Shown piece after piece: positions 10,457 through 18,627 of a DNA stretch of 64,000 nucleotides. The stretch is from Variovorax sp. HW608 (lineage in GTDB: Bacteria > Pseudomonadota > Gammaproteobacteria > Burkholderiales > Burkholderiaceae_C). Every line of letters starts with the position of its first letter. Positions within the stretch are counted from its first letter, which is position 1. The stretch covers positions 7,669,566 through 7,733,565 of the forward strand of contig NZ_LT607803.1 of the NCBI RefSeq assembly GCF_900090195.1, read 5' to 3'. Below the pieces are notes generated by a model that saw nothing but the letters and a program-made list of their open reading frames with translations, had not been told where the DNA came from and searched no databases. The position numbers were made by a program, and so were the translations under genes.

Positions 10457-12871
10457 TCAGAGTGCGACGCCGCTCTTCTTGAGCTGCTGCCAGACGCGGT
10501 ACGACGTGTGCGGCATCACCATGTGGTTGACGCCCAGATGCGCGAAGGCATCGACCACCGCAGATGTAAAGGTCGGGATCGAGCCGACGTGCGGCGACTC
10601 CGCCACGCCCTTGGCGCCGATCGGGTGGTGCGGCGAAGGCGTCACGGTGTGGTCCGTCTCCCACTTCGGCGTTTCGACCGCGGTGGGCAGGAAGTAGTCC
10701 ATCAGCGTGTTGCCGAGCAGGTTGCCTTGGGCGTCGAAAGGCATCTGCTGGCCCATCGCGACCGCGTAGCCCTCGGTGAGCCCGCCGTGGATCTGCCCTT
10801 CGATGATCATCGGGTTGATGCGCGTGCCGCAGTCGTCGAGCGCGTAGAAGCGCCGCACACGGGTCTCGCCGGTGCCGCGGTCGATGTCGACCACGCAGAG
10901 GTAGATGCCGAAGGGGAAGGTGAAGTTGGGCGGGTCGTAGTAGTGCACCGCTTCGAGCCCCGGCTCCAGCCCCGGCGGCGCCTGGTGGTAGGCGGCCCAG
11001 CAGATGTCCTTCATGGTCTTGAACTTCGCGTCGTCGCCCTTGACCTTGAAGCGGTCGATCTCCCAGTCGAGGTCGGCCTCGCCGACTTCGAGCAGGTGGG
11101 CGGCGATCTTGCGTGCCTTGGCGTGGATCTTCCGCGCCGCGAGCGCGATGGCCGCGCCGGCCACCGGCGTCGAGCGCGAGCCGTAGGTGCCGAGGCCGTA
11201 GGGCGCGGTCGAGGTGTCGCCTTCCTCGACCTGGATCACCTCGGACGGCAGGCCCAGTTCGGTCGCGATGATCTGCGCGTAGGTGGTCTGGTGGCCCTGG
11301 CCCTGCGTGATCGTGCCCATGCGCGCGATCGCGCTGCCGGTGGGATGCACGCGGATCTCGCAGCTGTCGAACATGCCGACGCCGAGGATGTCGCACATCT
11401 TGCTCGGCCCGGCGCCGACCACTTCGGTGAAGGAGACCAGGCCGATGCCCATCAGCGTCGGGCAGTTCGGGTCCGCGCGCTTGGCGGCCTGCTCGGCGCG
11501 CAGGCCCTTGTAGTCGCAGGCGTCGAGCACCTTCTGCAGCGCCGCGTGGTAGTCGCCCGAGTCGTACTCGAAGCCGAAGGGCGAGGTGTACGGGAACTGC
11601 TCCTTGCGGATGAAGTTCTTGGCGCGGATCTCGGCTTTGTCGATGCCGAGCTTCTGCGCCAGGATGTCCACCATGCGCTCGATCAGGTACACCGCCTCGG
11701 TGACGCGGAACGAGCAGCGGTAGGCCACGCCGCCCGGCGCCTTGTTGGTGTAGACGCCCTTCACGCTGCACCACGCGGCCGGGATGTCGTAGGAGCCCGA
11801 GCAGATGTGGAACATGCCCGCCGGGTACTTGGTCGGATCGGCGCAGGCATCGAAGGCGCCGTGGTCGGCGATCACGTTGACGCGCAGGCCGGTGATGCGG
11901 CCATCGCGCGTGGCGGCGAGTTCGCCGTCCATGTGGTAGTCCCGCGCGAAGGCGGTGCTGGAGATGTTCTCGATGCGGTCCTCGATCCACTTCACCGGCT
12001 TGCCGAGCACGATGCTCGCGACGATCGCGCAGACATAGCCCGGATACACGCCCACCTTGTTGCCGAAGCCGCCGCCGATGTCCGGCGAGACGATGCGGAT
12101 CTTCGATTCCGGCAGGCCCGAGAGCAGCGACACCACCGTGCGCACCACGTGCGGCGCCTGCGAGGTCATGTAGGTGGTGAGCTCGCCGCGGATCGGGTCG
12201 AAGCTGGCGACGCAGCCGCAGGTTTCGAGCGGGCAGGGATGCACGCGCGGATAGAAGATGCGCTCGGCCACCGTGACCTCGGCGCCGGCGAACGCCGCGT
12301 CGGCCGCGGCCTTGTCGCCGGCCTCCCAGGTGAAGATGTGGTTGGGGTGCTCGCGCTTGCCGTGCGCGCCTTCGGTCTTGCCCGCGAGGTCCTCGCGCAG
12401 CACCGGCGCATTGGCTTCGAGCGCGGCGAAGGGGTCGATCACCACCGGAAGTTCCTCGTACTCGACTTGCACCGCCTCCACGCCGTCGGCGGCGGCGTAG
12501 CGGTCCTCGGCGATGACGACCGCGACCTCCTGCATCTGGAAGTGCACCTTCTCGTCCGCCAGCACCGCCTGCACGTCGCCGGCCAAGGTCGGCATCCAGT
12601 GCAGCTTGAGCGGCTTGAGGTCGTCGGCGGTCAGCACCGCGATCACGCCGGGCACCTTCAGCGCCTCGGTCTTGTCGATCTTCTTCACGCGCGCATGCGC
12701 GAGCGGCGAGCGCACGATGTCCATGTGCAGCATGCCGGGCAGCTTGATGTCGTCGACATAGTTGCCCTTGCCCTGGATGAAGCGGGCGTCTTCCTTGCGC
12801 AGCCGGCTGTCGCCGAGACCTTGCAGCGCGGCGCTGCGTTCGAGCAATGCGGAATCAATCGGTGCGTTCAT
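10457..12871 (-). CDS. coxL: CoxL, form I aerobic CO dehydrogenase large (molybdenum) subunit
   Basis: 804 residues, close to the 809 of Oligotropha CoxL. It oxidises CO plus water to CO2 with two electrons and two protons at a [CuSMoO2] centre. The diagnostic form I loop AYRCSFR is at residues 383-389 with the copper-binding Cys386 (Cys388 in Oligotropha); form II homologues have AYRGAGR. Gln238 in TSQAP and Glu758 in GVAESP match the other active-site residues, and GGGFGNK (266-272) is present. The start at 12871 follows AGGAGGTCCT. Sixty-seven bases of stacked hairpins separate it from coxS. This is strong evidence for true CO oxidation rather than another molybdenum hydroxylase. Confidence 0.96.
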   Translation of the reverse strand: MNAPIDSALLERSAALQGLGDSRLRKEDARFIQGKGNYVDDIKLPGMLHMDIVRSPLAHARVKKIDKTEALKVPGVIAVLTADDLKPLKLHWMPTLAGDVQAVLADEKVHFQMQEVAVVIAEDRYAAADGVEAVQVEYEELPVVIDPFAALEANAPVLREDLAGKTEGAHGKREHPNHIFTWEAGDKAAADAAFAGAEVTVAERIFYPRVHPCPLETCGCVASFDPIRGELTTYMTSQAPHVVRTVVSLLSGLPESKIRIVSPDIGGGFGNKVGVYPGYVCAIVASIVLGKPVKWIEDRIENISSTAFARDYHMDGELAATRDGRITGLRVNVIADHGAFDACADPTKYPAGMFHICSGSYDIPAAWCSVKGVYTNKAPGGVAYRCSFRVTEAVYLIERMVDILAQKLGIDKAEIRAKNFIRKEQFPYTSPFGFEYDSGDYHAALQKVLDACDYKGLRAEQAAKRADPNCPTLMGIGLVSFTEVVGAGPSKMCDILGVGMFDSCEIRVHPTGSAIARMGTITQGQGHQTTYAQIIATELGLPSEVIQVEEGDTSTAPYGLGTYGSRSTPVAGAAIALAARKIHAKARKIAAHLLEVGEADLDWEIDRFKVKGDDAKFKTMKDICWAAYHQAPPGLEPGLEAVHYYDPPNFTFPFGIYLCVVDIDRGTGETRVRRFYALDDCGTRINPMIIEGQIHGGLTEGYAVAMGQQMPFDAQGNLLGNTLMDYFLPTAVETPKWETDHTVTPSPHHPIGAKGVAESPHVGSIPTFTSAVVDAFAHLGVNHMVMPHTSYRVWQQLKKSGVAL

Positions 12872-12882
12872 AGGACCTCCTT

Positions 12883-12927
12883 GGCGCTTCGCGCCTTCCT
12901 CCCGAGGAGGAATTCGCCCTTCGGGCG
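12883..12927 (-). repeat. Three back-to-back hairpins between coxS and coxL
   Basis: Three perfect small inverted repeats follow each other: 12883-12895 (GGCGC/GCGCC), 12896-12912 (TTCCTCC/GGAGGAA) and 12915-12927 (CGCCC/GGGCG), each with a three-base loop. They fill most of the gap between the coxS stop and the coxL ribosome binding site. No T-run follows, so they are unlikely to terminate; mRNA processing or stability is one possibility. Confidence 0.6.
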
Positions 12928-12938
12928 GCCGTGCGGGC

Positions 12939-13430
12939 TCATGCCGCCACCTTTTCGGTTTGCTGCAGCTTGGCAGCTGCGTGGAGAACCGCCTTCACGA
13001 TGTTCTGATAACCCGTGCAGCGACACAGGTTGCCGCTCATCCCGGCGCGGACTTCCTCCTCGCTGGGATTCGGGTTCTCCTGCAGGAAACGGTAGGCCCG
13101 CATCAGCATGCCGGGCGTGCAGAAGCCGCATTGCAGCCCATGCTGCGTGTAGAAGCCCTCCTGCACCGCATGCAGCACCGCGCCCTGGGCGAGCCCTTCG
13201 ACGGTGAGCACCTCCGAGTCTTCGCACTGCACCGCGAGATGCGTGCAGCTCTTGACCGACTGCCCGTCGACATCGACGGTGCAGGCGCCGCAGTGCGAGG
13301 TCTCGCAGCCGATGTGCGCGCCGGTGAGCTGGCATTCCTCGCGCAGGAAGTGCACCAGCAGCATGCGCGGCTCGACGGCTTTCTCGATGCGCCTGCCGTT
13401 GACGCTCATGTGGACGAGTTGCTTGGCCAT
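12939..13430 (-). CDS. coxS: CoxS, CO dehydrogenase small [2Fe-2S] subunit
   Basis: 163 residues carrying two [2Fe-2S] clusters that pass electrons from the molybdenum site to FAD. Ligands of the plant-type cluster are Cys42, Cys47, Cys50 and Cys62 ([12 protein letters not shown]); those of the helical-domain cluster are Cys101, Cys104, Cys136 and Cys138 (CGFC ... LCRC). The spacing is identical to characterised CoxS proteins. Lies between coxM and coxL on the same strand. Confidence 0.95.
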   Translation of the reverse strand: MAKQLVHMSVNGRRIEKAVEPRMLLVHFLREECQLTGAHIGCETSHCGACTVDVDGQSVKSCTHLAVQCEDSEVLTVEGLAQGAVLHAVQEGFYTQHGLQCGFCTPGMLMRAYRFLQENPNPSEEEVRAGMSGNLCRCTGYQNIVKAVLHAAAKLQQTEKVAA

Positions 13431-13459
13431 GGCTTGGGTCTCCGTCGTGCTCGTTGGTC

Positions 13460-14323
13460 CTATTGGCAGCGCGCGGCGGCCTTGGCGATCGCGCGCCGGA
13501 CCATCTGGCCGGCCATCGCGATCTTGTAGTCGCGGTCCCCGCGCAGGTCCTCGACCGGATCGCAGATCGCCATCGCCTTGGCGGCGGCATCGGAGATCGA
13601 GGCGTCGCCGATCGGCTTGCCGATCAGCGCGGCTTCGGCGTCCGCGGCGCGCAGCGCCGTCGGCGCCAGGTTGGTGAGCGCGATGCGCGCATGGCTCACG
13701 TTGCCGCCGTCCATGCGCAGCACCACGGCCGCCGCCGCCGTGGCCCAGTCGCCGGTCTTGCGCTTGAGCTTCGCGTAGGCGTAGCCGGTCTTCGGCGCAA
13801 ACGCGGGCACGCGGATCTCGACCAGGATCTCGTCCTCGGCCATGTCGGTCACGTAGGTGCCATGGAAGAAGCCCTCGGCCTTCACTTCGCGCCGGCCCTT
13901 GGGCCCTTCGAGCACGAAGACGGCGTCGAGCGCGATCGCGAGCGCCGGATGGTCGTTGGCCGGATCGCCATGCGCGATGTCGCCGCCGATGGTGCCGCGG
14001 TTGCGCACCTGCGGATCGGCGATCTGCGACGCCGCTTCGGGCAAGAGCGGGACCTTCTGCCGCAGCAGCGGGGAACGGATGAGCTCGTTCTCGACCGTCA
14101 TGGCGCCGATCACCACCGCCGCGCCGTCCTCGCGGATGCCGCGCAGCGCATCGATGCGGTTCAGGTCGATGAGATGCGCCGGTTGCGCGAAGCGCAGCTT
14201 CATCATCGGCAGCAGACTGTGGCCGCCGGCCAGCAGCTTGGCATCGCTGCCGAGGGTGCCGAGCAGCTGGATGGCATCGCCCACCGAGCGGGGCGCGTGA
14301 TAGTCGAATCCGGAGGGAATCAT
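13460..14323 (-). CDS. coxM: CoxM, CO dehydrogenase medium (FAD) subunit
   Basis: 287 residues, flavoprotein subunit that accepts electrons from CoxS and hands them to the quinone pool. The two FAD-binding signatures are visible: [13 protein letters not shown] near residue 32 and [16 protein letters not shown] near 111. First structural gene of the operon; its start at 14323 is about 100 bases downstream of the putative RcoM site. Order M-S-L matches all form I clusters. Confidence 0.95.
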   Translation of the reverse strand: MIPSGFDYHAPRSVGDAIQLLGTLGSDAKLLAGGHSLLPMMKLRFAQPAHLIDLNRIDALRGIREDGAAVVIGAMTVENELIRSPLLRQKVPLLPEAASQIADPQVRNRGTIGGDIAHGDPANDHPALAIALDAVFVLEGPKGRREVKAEGFFHGTYVTDMAEDEILVEIRVPAFAPKTGYAYAKLKRKTGDWATAAAAVVLRMDGGNVSHARIALTNLAPTALRAADAEAALIGKPIGDASISDAAAKAMAICDPVEDLRGDRDYKIAMAGQMVRRAIAKAAARCQ

Positions 14324-14425
14324 CGTGCCTGTCTCCTGTTGTTCTGACGCGCAGCGCGCGCCGGGCCCGGGCTCGCGGGCCGGCGGCTAACTTAGTTCCG
14401 GCGCGCGGGAGACTGCGATTGGCCG

Positions 14426-14476
14426 CACGAAGGTGGGCGGTGCATGCACGAAATGCGCGTCCACTGCATGAAATGC
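14426..14476 (-). promoter_or_regulatory. Triple direct repeat, putative RcoM operator of the cox operon
   Basis: Three direct repeats begin at 14426 (CACGAAGGTG), 14447 (CACGAAATGC) and 14467 (CATGAAATGC), spaced 21 and 20 bases, so all face the same side of the helix. Read on the minus strand each contains TTCGTG or TTCATG, fitting the TTnnnG core I recall for Burkholderia xenovorans RcoM, which binds triplets of direct repeats 21 bp apart. The block lies between rcoM and coxM, upstream of a possible minus-strand -10 (TAAGTT, near 14388-14393). The assignment is inference from spacing, sequence and position. Confidence 0.7.
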
Positions 14477-14519
14477 AACCGGCCGTGATGCGGCGGGGGT
14501 TCTCCCGGATCGCGCCGGA

Positions 14520-15266
14520 TCAGCCGCGCATCGCCTCGATCTCGGTGATGCCGAGCTGGTCGAGAAGGCGCGGCACGCTGGTGCGCGCGACCGGCAGCGG
14601 CGTCGCTTCGCCGCGCAGCTTGAGGCTGACCTTGCCGTCGTCGCGCAGGATCTGCTCGGCGTGGTCGAGGTTGGCGAGGTAGCTGCGATGGATGCGCAGG
14701 AACGACGCGCCGTCGAGCCGCTCGGCCAGGTCGCTGATGTTGAGGTTGCAGAAGCTCGACCCCTGCGCCGTGCTGACCCAGGTGTAGTGGCCCTCGGCGC
14801 GTATGTAAGTCACCGCCTCGGTGTCGACCAGCACGATGCGGTTCTGTGACACGGTCGGGATCTTCTGCAGCTGGCGCTTGGCCTGCGGCTTCTGCGCCCC
14901 GGGCTCCTCGCCGGCGACGAGCTCGGTGATGTCGTAGAAGATCAGCGTGTAGCTCGCGGTGTCGCCGCGCAGGTCCGACAGCTTGGCGACCTTGATGAGC
15001 AGCACGCGCTCGGGGATGTTGATGATCATCGTCATCGGCGGCGGGTTGCTCACCGGGCACTCGGCCTGGTCGAGCAGGAACCTGACCTTCGGCTGCGAGC
15101 GCTCGGGGTGGAAGGACAGCACCACCTTCTCGAACGGCGCCTTGTCTTCCACCGGCAGCACGCGGCGTGCAAAGCTGTTCATGGCGACGACGCGCAACTC
15201 GCGGTCGAGCTGGACCACGCCGACATCCGAGCGCTCGAGCAAGTACAGGGGGCTGCGACTTTGCAT
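14520..15266 (-). CDS. rcoM: RcoM, heme-PAS/LytTR carbon monoxide-sensing regulator
   Basis: 248-residue single-component CO sensor: N-terminal heme PAS domain (about 5-118) and C-terminal LytTR DNA-binding domain (about 138-240). The heme pocket stretch reads FHPERSQPKVRFLL, then CPVSNPPPMTM and IINIPERVLLIKV, matching Burkholderia RcoM: His53 corresponds to His74, Cys70 to Cys94 and Met80 to Met104, the known heme ligands. The LytTR part shows YIRAEGHYTWV and FLRIHRSYLANL. Start ATG at 15266 has GGAG seven bases upstream; compared with Burkholderia RcoM the N-terminus is about 20 residues shorter. Directly upstream of coxM on the same strand, so it should activate the cox operon when CO is bound. 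Confidence 0.93.
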   Translation of the reverse strand: MQSRSPLYLLERSDVGVVQLDRELRVVAMNSFARRVLPVEDKAPFEKVVLSFHPERSQPKVRFLLDQAECPVSNPPPMTMIINIPERVLLIKVAKLSDLRGDTASYTLIFYDITELVAGEEPGAQKPQAKRQLQKIPTVSQNRIVLVDTEAVTYIRAEGHYTWVSTAQGSSFCNLNISDLAERLDGASFLRIHRSYLANLDHAEQILRDDGKVSLKLRGEATPLPVARTSVPRLLDQLGITEIEAMRG

Positions 15267-15400
15267 GCGTGTCTCCGTGGTCCGGGCCTGGCTGGCCGGT
15301 GGTCCGATTGAAGCACTGTTGACGCAGCTTGCGCAGGGGGTGAGCCCGCAGCATGGTGGCGCGACGATGCGTTGGAGTTGCCAGTGCCCGAGCGAGGCAG

Positions 15401-16060
15401 CTAGAGGCCTTTTTCCACCATGTCCAGGAGCCGCTGCCCGAGCGCGTCGACCTGAGCGCGCGGCATGTCGCGCAGGGGCCCGTCGATGACGAGCATCGCC
15501 AGGCCGTGCACCGCCGACCAGGCGAGGAACTCGGCGCCGGGGCGGCGCGCGGCCGGCATGGCGCCGGCTTCGACGAGACGGTCGAGCGCGGCACCGAGGA
15601 GCTGGAAGGGGTCGAGGCCGCTGTCGCCGCTCATCGCTTTCTCGGGCTGGCCCTGGACATCCACCTGCGTCGCGAATGCCGTGCGGAAGAGGCCGGTTTC
15701 CGATTGGGCGAAACGCAGGTAGCCGGCGCCCACCGCCCGCACGGTCGCACGTGCGAATGCGGCCGGATCGCGCATCGGTTGCAGGGTGGCGAGCTCGGCC
15801 TCCATCGCGCGCGCGACGGCCGACAGCGCCGCAGCGCGCACGGCCTGGAGAAGCGCCTGGCGGCTCTCGAAATGGCGGTAGGCCGCATTGGGTACGACGC
15901 CCGCGCGGCGCGTGGCCTCGCGCAGCACGACCGCTTCAGGCCCGCCGGCGCGCGCCAGTTCGACACCCGCCGCGAGCAGCGCACGCCGGAGGTCGCCGTG
16001 GCGATAAGTGCTGCGCGCGGGCGGTGCGGAGGTTGCCGGGACGGACATGCGGTCTTTCAT
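15401..16060 (-). CDS. TetR/AcrR-family transcriptional regulator
   Basis: 219 residues (or 215 if the ATG at 16048 is used). N-terminal helix-turn-helix: YRHGDLRRALLAAGVELA, then AGVVPNAAYRHFESRQALLQAV, a typical TetR recognition helix, followed by a WHG-type ligand-binding domain. Two inverted repeats (16061-16075 and 16094-16108) immediately upstream are likely operators. No clear ribosome binding site distinguishes the two starts. The gene once lay divergent to the VOC/ABM pair at 18114-18936; a group II intron now separates them. The ligand is unknown. Confidence 0.85.
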   Translation of the reverse strand: MKDRMSVPATSAPPARSTYRHGDLRRALLAAGVELARAGGPEAVVLREATRRAGVVPNAAYRHFESRQALLQAVRAAALSAVARAMEAELATLQPMRDPAAFARATVRAVGAGYLRFAQSETGLFRTAFATQVDVQGQPEKAMSGDSGLDPFQLLGAALDRLVEAGAMPAARRPGAEFLAWSAVHGLAMLVIDGPLRDMPRAQVDALGQRLLDMVEKGL

Positions 16061-16108
16061 GTGGACAGCGTCCATTATCTTTGCTATCGTTTTGTGGACG
16101 TTGTACAC
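16061..16108. promoter_or_regulatory. Two TetR-type operators overlapping divergent promoter elements
   Basis: Inverted repeat one, 16061-16075, has arms TGGAC/GTCCA around AGC. Inverted repeat two, 16094-16108, GTGGAC/GTACAC around GTT, has one arm mismatch. They start 33 bases apart, three helical turns. On the minus strand GATAAT (16074-16079) could be the tetR -10. On the plus strand TTGCTA (16081-16086), 17 bases, TACACA could serve the genes now displaced to 18114. Inference from sequence. Confidence 0.6.
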
Positions 16109-16186
16109 AAACGCAACGGTTTCCCCAACGCCCCCTCATCCTCGAAGTCAGAGTAGGAATGTCAGTCACCCAACACCCCCTCCACA

Positions 16187-16219
16187 GATCCGTACGTGCG
16201 GAGCTACCGCATACGGCTC
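16187..16219 (-). ncRNA. Group II intron domain V
   Basis: 33 bases folding into the catalytic hairpin: GAGCCGTATGCGG pairs with CCGCACGTACGGATC, with a UAGCU-like apical loop instead of the common GAAA tetraloop. The stop codon of the reverse transcriptase falls inside it (16204-16206). Confidence 0.85.
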
Positions 16220-17712
16220 CTGCCTTGGGTCATGACGATCAGACGCTGGTTCGGGTAGGGGTGGCAGATGTTCGGGACAGGCAGCCAGCGCGCCATCAAG
16301 CGATACATGCGTCGCCAAGGCAGGTCGTGGCTCTGGCTGCGGCGGCACAGCGTGCGATGCCACAGCCCGACGACCTGATGGCGGAATGTCCTCAGCCGCG
16401 CGCCGTTGCACGGCACGCCGAAGTAGCGCGCATGCCCAGTCACCACCGCCCGCAGGTACTGGCCCTGCTCCGGGATGGGTTGGTGCATGCGCCTTCTGAG
16501 TTCGAGCTTGATCACCTGCAGCTTGGCTCGCAGGCGTTTGGCACTGGTGAGTCGCAGGACCATGAACTTGCCCTTTCGGGTCGTCCCGCAGCAATGCGTG
16601 AACCCCAGGAAGTCGAAGGTCTGCGGCTTGCCTTGTCCCTTGCGGCGTCGGTTCTCGTGGGCGAAGCGCCCGAACTCGATCAGCCGCGTCTTCTCGGGAT
16701 GCAGCTTCAACCCGAACTGGCCCAGCCGCTCGGCCACCGCGCGCTGGAAGCGCTCGGCGTCATCACGGAACTGGAACCCCGCAACCCAATCGTCGGCGTA
16801 GCGCACGACGATCACGTCACCCCGGGCATGGCGCCCCCTCCACTGCTTCACCCACAGGTCCAACGCATAGTGCAGGTAGATGTTGGCCAGCAGCGGACTG
16901 ATGCTCCCGCCCTGAACCGTCCCCAACTCACCTTGCGTGAGCCTGCCGTCCTCCAGCACGCCCGCGTGCAGCCATTTCTTGATCAGCCGCACCACGCGCG
17001 TGTCAGCCACGCGATGTTCGATGAACTTCACCAGCCAGTCCCTTTCGATCGTGTCGAAGAACTTGGCGATGTCCGCATCGAGTATCCAGTTCACCTTCCT
17101 TGCGCCCACACCCACCGCCACGGCATCCAGCGCGTTGTGCGCGCTGCGCCCGGGCCTGAAGCCGTAGCTGAACCCGAGGAAGTCCTGCTCGTAGATGGCG
17201 TTCAACACTTCGACCGTGGCACGCTGGACGAGCTTGTCCTCCAGCGCCGGCACGCCCAGCGGGCGCTTGCTGCCGTCGGCCTTGTCGATGTACACCCTCT
17301 TCACAGGCTGGGGCCGGTAGCCCCCTCGGGCCAGCCGCTCGGACAACTCCAGGAGATTGCCCTCCAGGTCCTGTCCGTACGTCTGCCAGGTCTGGCCGTC
17401 CACCCCGGCGGCCGCGTCGCGCTTGAGCGCGAGGTAAGCCGCCCGCAGGCGTTCGACCGCGTAGATGTGATGCAGCAGTCCCGTGAACTTCGCATCACGA
17501 CGGCCCTTTGCCGTCTGTCGTATGCCATCGAGCGCGGTTCCCATGTCATAGACCCGCACCGATCTGCGGGACATGCGCGCCGCGATGGCATTTCCCTTGG
17601 CCTGCCGCCTTCCCTCCACCACCTCCGCCGCCGCAGGAGCTTCCCCCGCAGCCTTGTTCGGCAGCTTCTTCGGTACTACGCAGCAGTCCGACTTCCCGCG
17701 CCTGTGGCTCAT
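16204..17712 (-). CDS. Group II intron-encoded reverse transcriptase/maturase
   Basis: 502 residues. Splices and mobilises its host intron. RT blocks are visible from about residue 100: AAGVDGQTW, RPLGVPALEDKLVQRA, FSYGFRPGRSAHNAL, LDADIAKFFDTI, GTVQGGSISPLLANIYLH (264-281) and the catalytic YADD at 305-308, then the maturase X domain. No HNH endonuclease motif follows, so it is an endonuclease-minus type. The ATG at 17712 begins MSHRRGKSDC; the frame stays open upstream to 18021, but that part is intron RNA domain sequence. The stop codon lies in domain V, so the last residues overlap catalytic RNA. No disruption seen. Confidence 0.92.
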   Translation of the reverse strand: MSHRRGKSDCCVVPKKLPNKAAGEAPAAAEVVEGRRQAKGNAIAARMSRRSVRVYDMGTALDGIRQTAKGRRDAKFTGLLHHIYAVERLRAAYLALKRDAAAGVDGQTWQTYGQDLEGNLLELSERLARGGYRPQPVKRVYIDKADGSKRPLGVPALEDKLVQRATVEVLNAIYEQDFLGFSYGFRPGRSAHNALDAVAVGVGARKVNWILDADIAKFFDTIERDWLVKFIEHRVADTRVVRLIKKWLHAGVLEDGRLTQGELGTVQGGSISPLLANIYLHYALDLWVKQWRGRHARGDVIVVRYADDWVAGFQFRDDAERFQRAVAERLGQFGLKLHPEKTRLIEFGRFAHENRRRKGQGKPQTFDFLGFTHCCGTTRKGKFMVLRLTSAKRLRAKLQVIKLELRRRMHQPIPEQGQYLRAVVTGHARYFGVPCNGARLRTFRHQVVGLWHRTLCRRSQSHDLPWRRMYRLMARWLPVPNICHPYPNQRLIVMTQGRSRMR

Positions 17713-18103
17713 CGTCGTACGCCCTTGGGCTTCACGATGCGCTCTGCAGCCAGCGCTTCCCAGCGCTGCGCAGAAGGACGCGGGATCTCCCGGTTCCCGA
17801 ACAAAGTGCTTGCGTGCGTGCTCGGGGTCTTTGACCGCGCGGGGTCCGCCTCTGCCTCGCCAATGCGGCAGCGACGGTGTGACCTTCGGCATTCTCCTAC
17901 TGCCTCGGCACCCCGGACCACCCGCAGCTGTCGCCACGGGGCATGTATTACGCGGCTCGATACCCGGCCCGCTCGTCCCCCTATCAACGCTTCGCCCACA
18001 CCCTCGCGGATGTGCACGCATGACTCGGGGCCGCCGTAGCTGGCTAAGCCTTCAACGTATGAAACTTTCATTCACAACACTTTGCCGGTTTTGACCGGCG
18101 CAC
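17713..18103 (-). other. Group II intron 5' RNA domains (non-coding)
   Basis: 391 bases upstream of the reverse transcriptase start, holding the intron's domain I and following RNA domains. A perfect hairpin GCCGGT/ACCGGC closes within the first 20 bases of the intron, and EBS1 (AGGAGA) is at 17893-17898. No separate gene is seen here. Confidence 0.6.
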
Positions 18104-18113
18104 AGGAGATCCC

Positions 18114-18536
18114 ATGCAAGTCCAGCCCTATCTGATGTTCGACGGCCGCTGCGAAGAGGCGCTCGAGTTCTACAAGAATGCGGTCGGCGCCCAGGTCACG
18201 GCGCTGATGCGCTTCAAGGACAGCCCGGAGCCGCCGCGGGCCGACTGCGGTCCGATCGACGCCAACAAGGTCATGCACTCGGCCTTCACGATCGGCGAAT
18301 CGACGGTGATGGCGTCCGACGGAATGACCACGACCGGCAAGCCGGTGTTCCAGGGCATTTCGCTCTCGCTCATCGCCAAGGACGAGGCCGAGGCCAAGCG
18401 CCTGTTCGATGGCCTCGGCAACGGCGGCCAGGTGCAGATGCCGCTCGGCAAGACCTTCTTCTCGCCGGCCTTCGGCATGGTGGCGGACCGCTTCGGGGTG
18501 TCGTGGATGGTGGTGGTGATGCACGAAGCGGCCTGA
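18114..18536 (+). CDS. VOC-family (PhnB/glyoxalase-like) protein
   Basis: 140 residues of the PhnB/DUF1338-like vicinal-oxygen-chelate fold. Typical features: QPYLMFDGRCEEALEFYKNA at the start, a second half beginning near VFQGISLSLIAKDEAEAKRLF, and the closing FGMVADRFGVSWMV motif. Function in this subfamily is unknown. The ribosome binding site AGGAG (18104-18108) begins at the very base where the intron ends, so the native promoter has been pushed 1.95 kb away. Followed 91 bases later by an ABM-family gene, probably the same transcript. Confidence 0.85.
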   Translation: MQVQPYLMFDGRCEEALEFYKNAVGAQVTALMRFKDSPEPPRADCGPIDANKVMHSAFTIGESTVMASDGMTTTGKPVFQGISLSLIAKDEAEAKRLFDGLGNGGQVQMPLGKTFFSPAFGMVADRFGVSWMVVVMHEAA

Positions 18537-18627
18537 TCGTCGGGCGCCTCCGAGGCGACAGGCGCCGGCGGCGGCCTGCCCGTACATTCGGCGGTTCCAT
18601 CCCCAAGAACCCAAGGAGCCACCGCCC

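Larger units (their letters stand above)
16153..18103 (-). mobile_element. Group II intron with reverse transcriptase
   Basis: A retroelement of about 1.95 kb on the minus strand. The 3' end has domain V at 16187-16219, starting GAGCCGTATGCGG and ending CGTACGGATC, followed by a domain VI-like stem and a terminal CCTAC (AY) at 16153. The 5' end is placed at the GTGCG at 18099-18103. It is supported by an exact EBS1-IBS1 match: the last six bases of the 5' exon read TCTCCT (complement of 18104-18109) and the intron contains AGGAGA (complement of 17893-17898), 205 bases in. It encodes a full-length reverse transcriptase. It sits just upstream of the gene at 18114, antisense to it. The 3' boundary is certain to within a few bases. 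Confidence 0.85.

Noticed and set aside
10427..13207. 926-codon plus-strand open frame opposite coxL-coxS
   Set aside because: Mirror of the cox genes caused by GC codon bias; spans gene boundaries and has no recognisable domain.
17713..18021. N-terminal 103-codon extension of the reverse transcriptase
   Set aside because: Lies in intron RNA domains and contains EBS1; RT homology starts after the ATG at 17712.
16153..18103. Element as an insertion sequence or integron
   Set aside because: No transposase, terminal inverted repeats or attC sites; domain V and RT define a group II intron.
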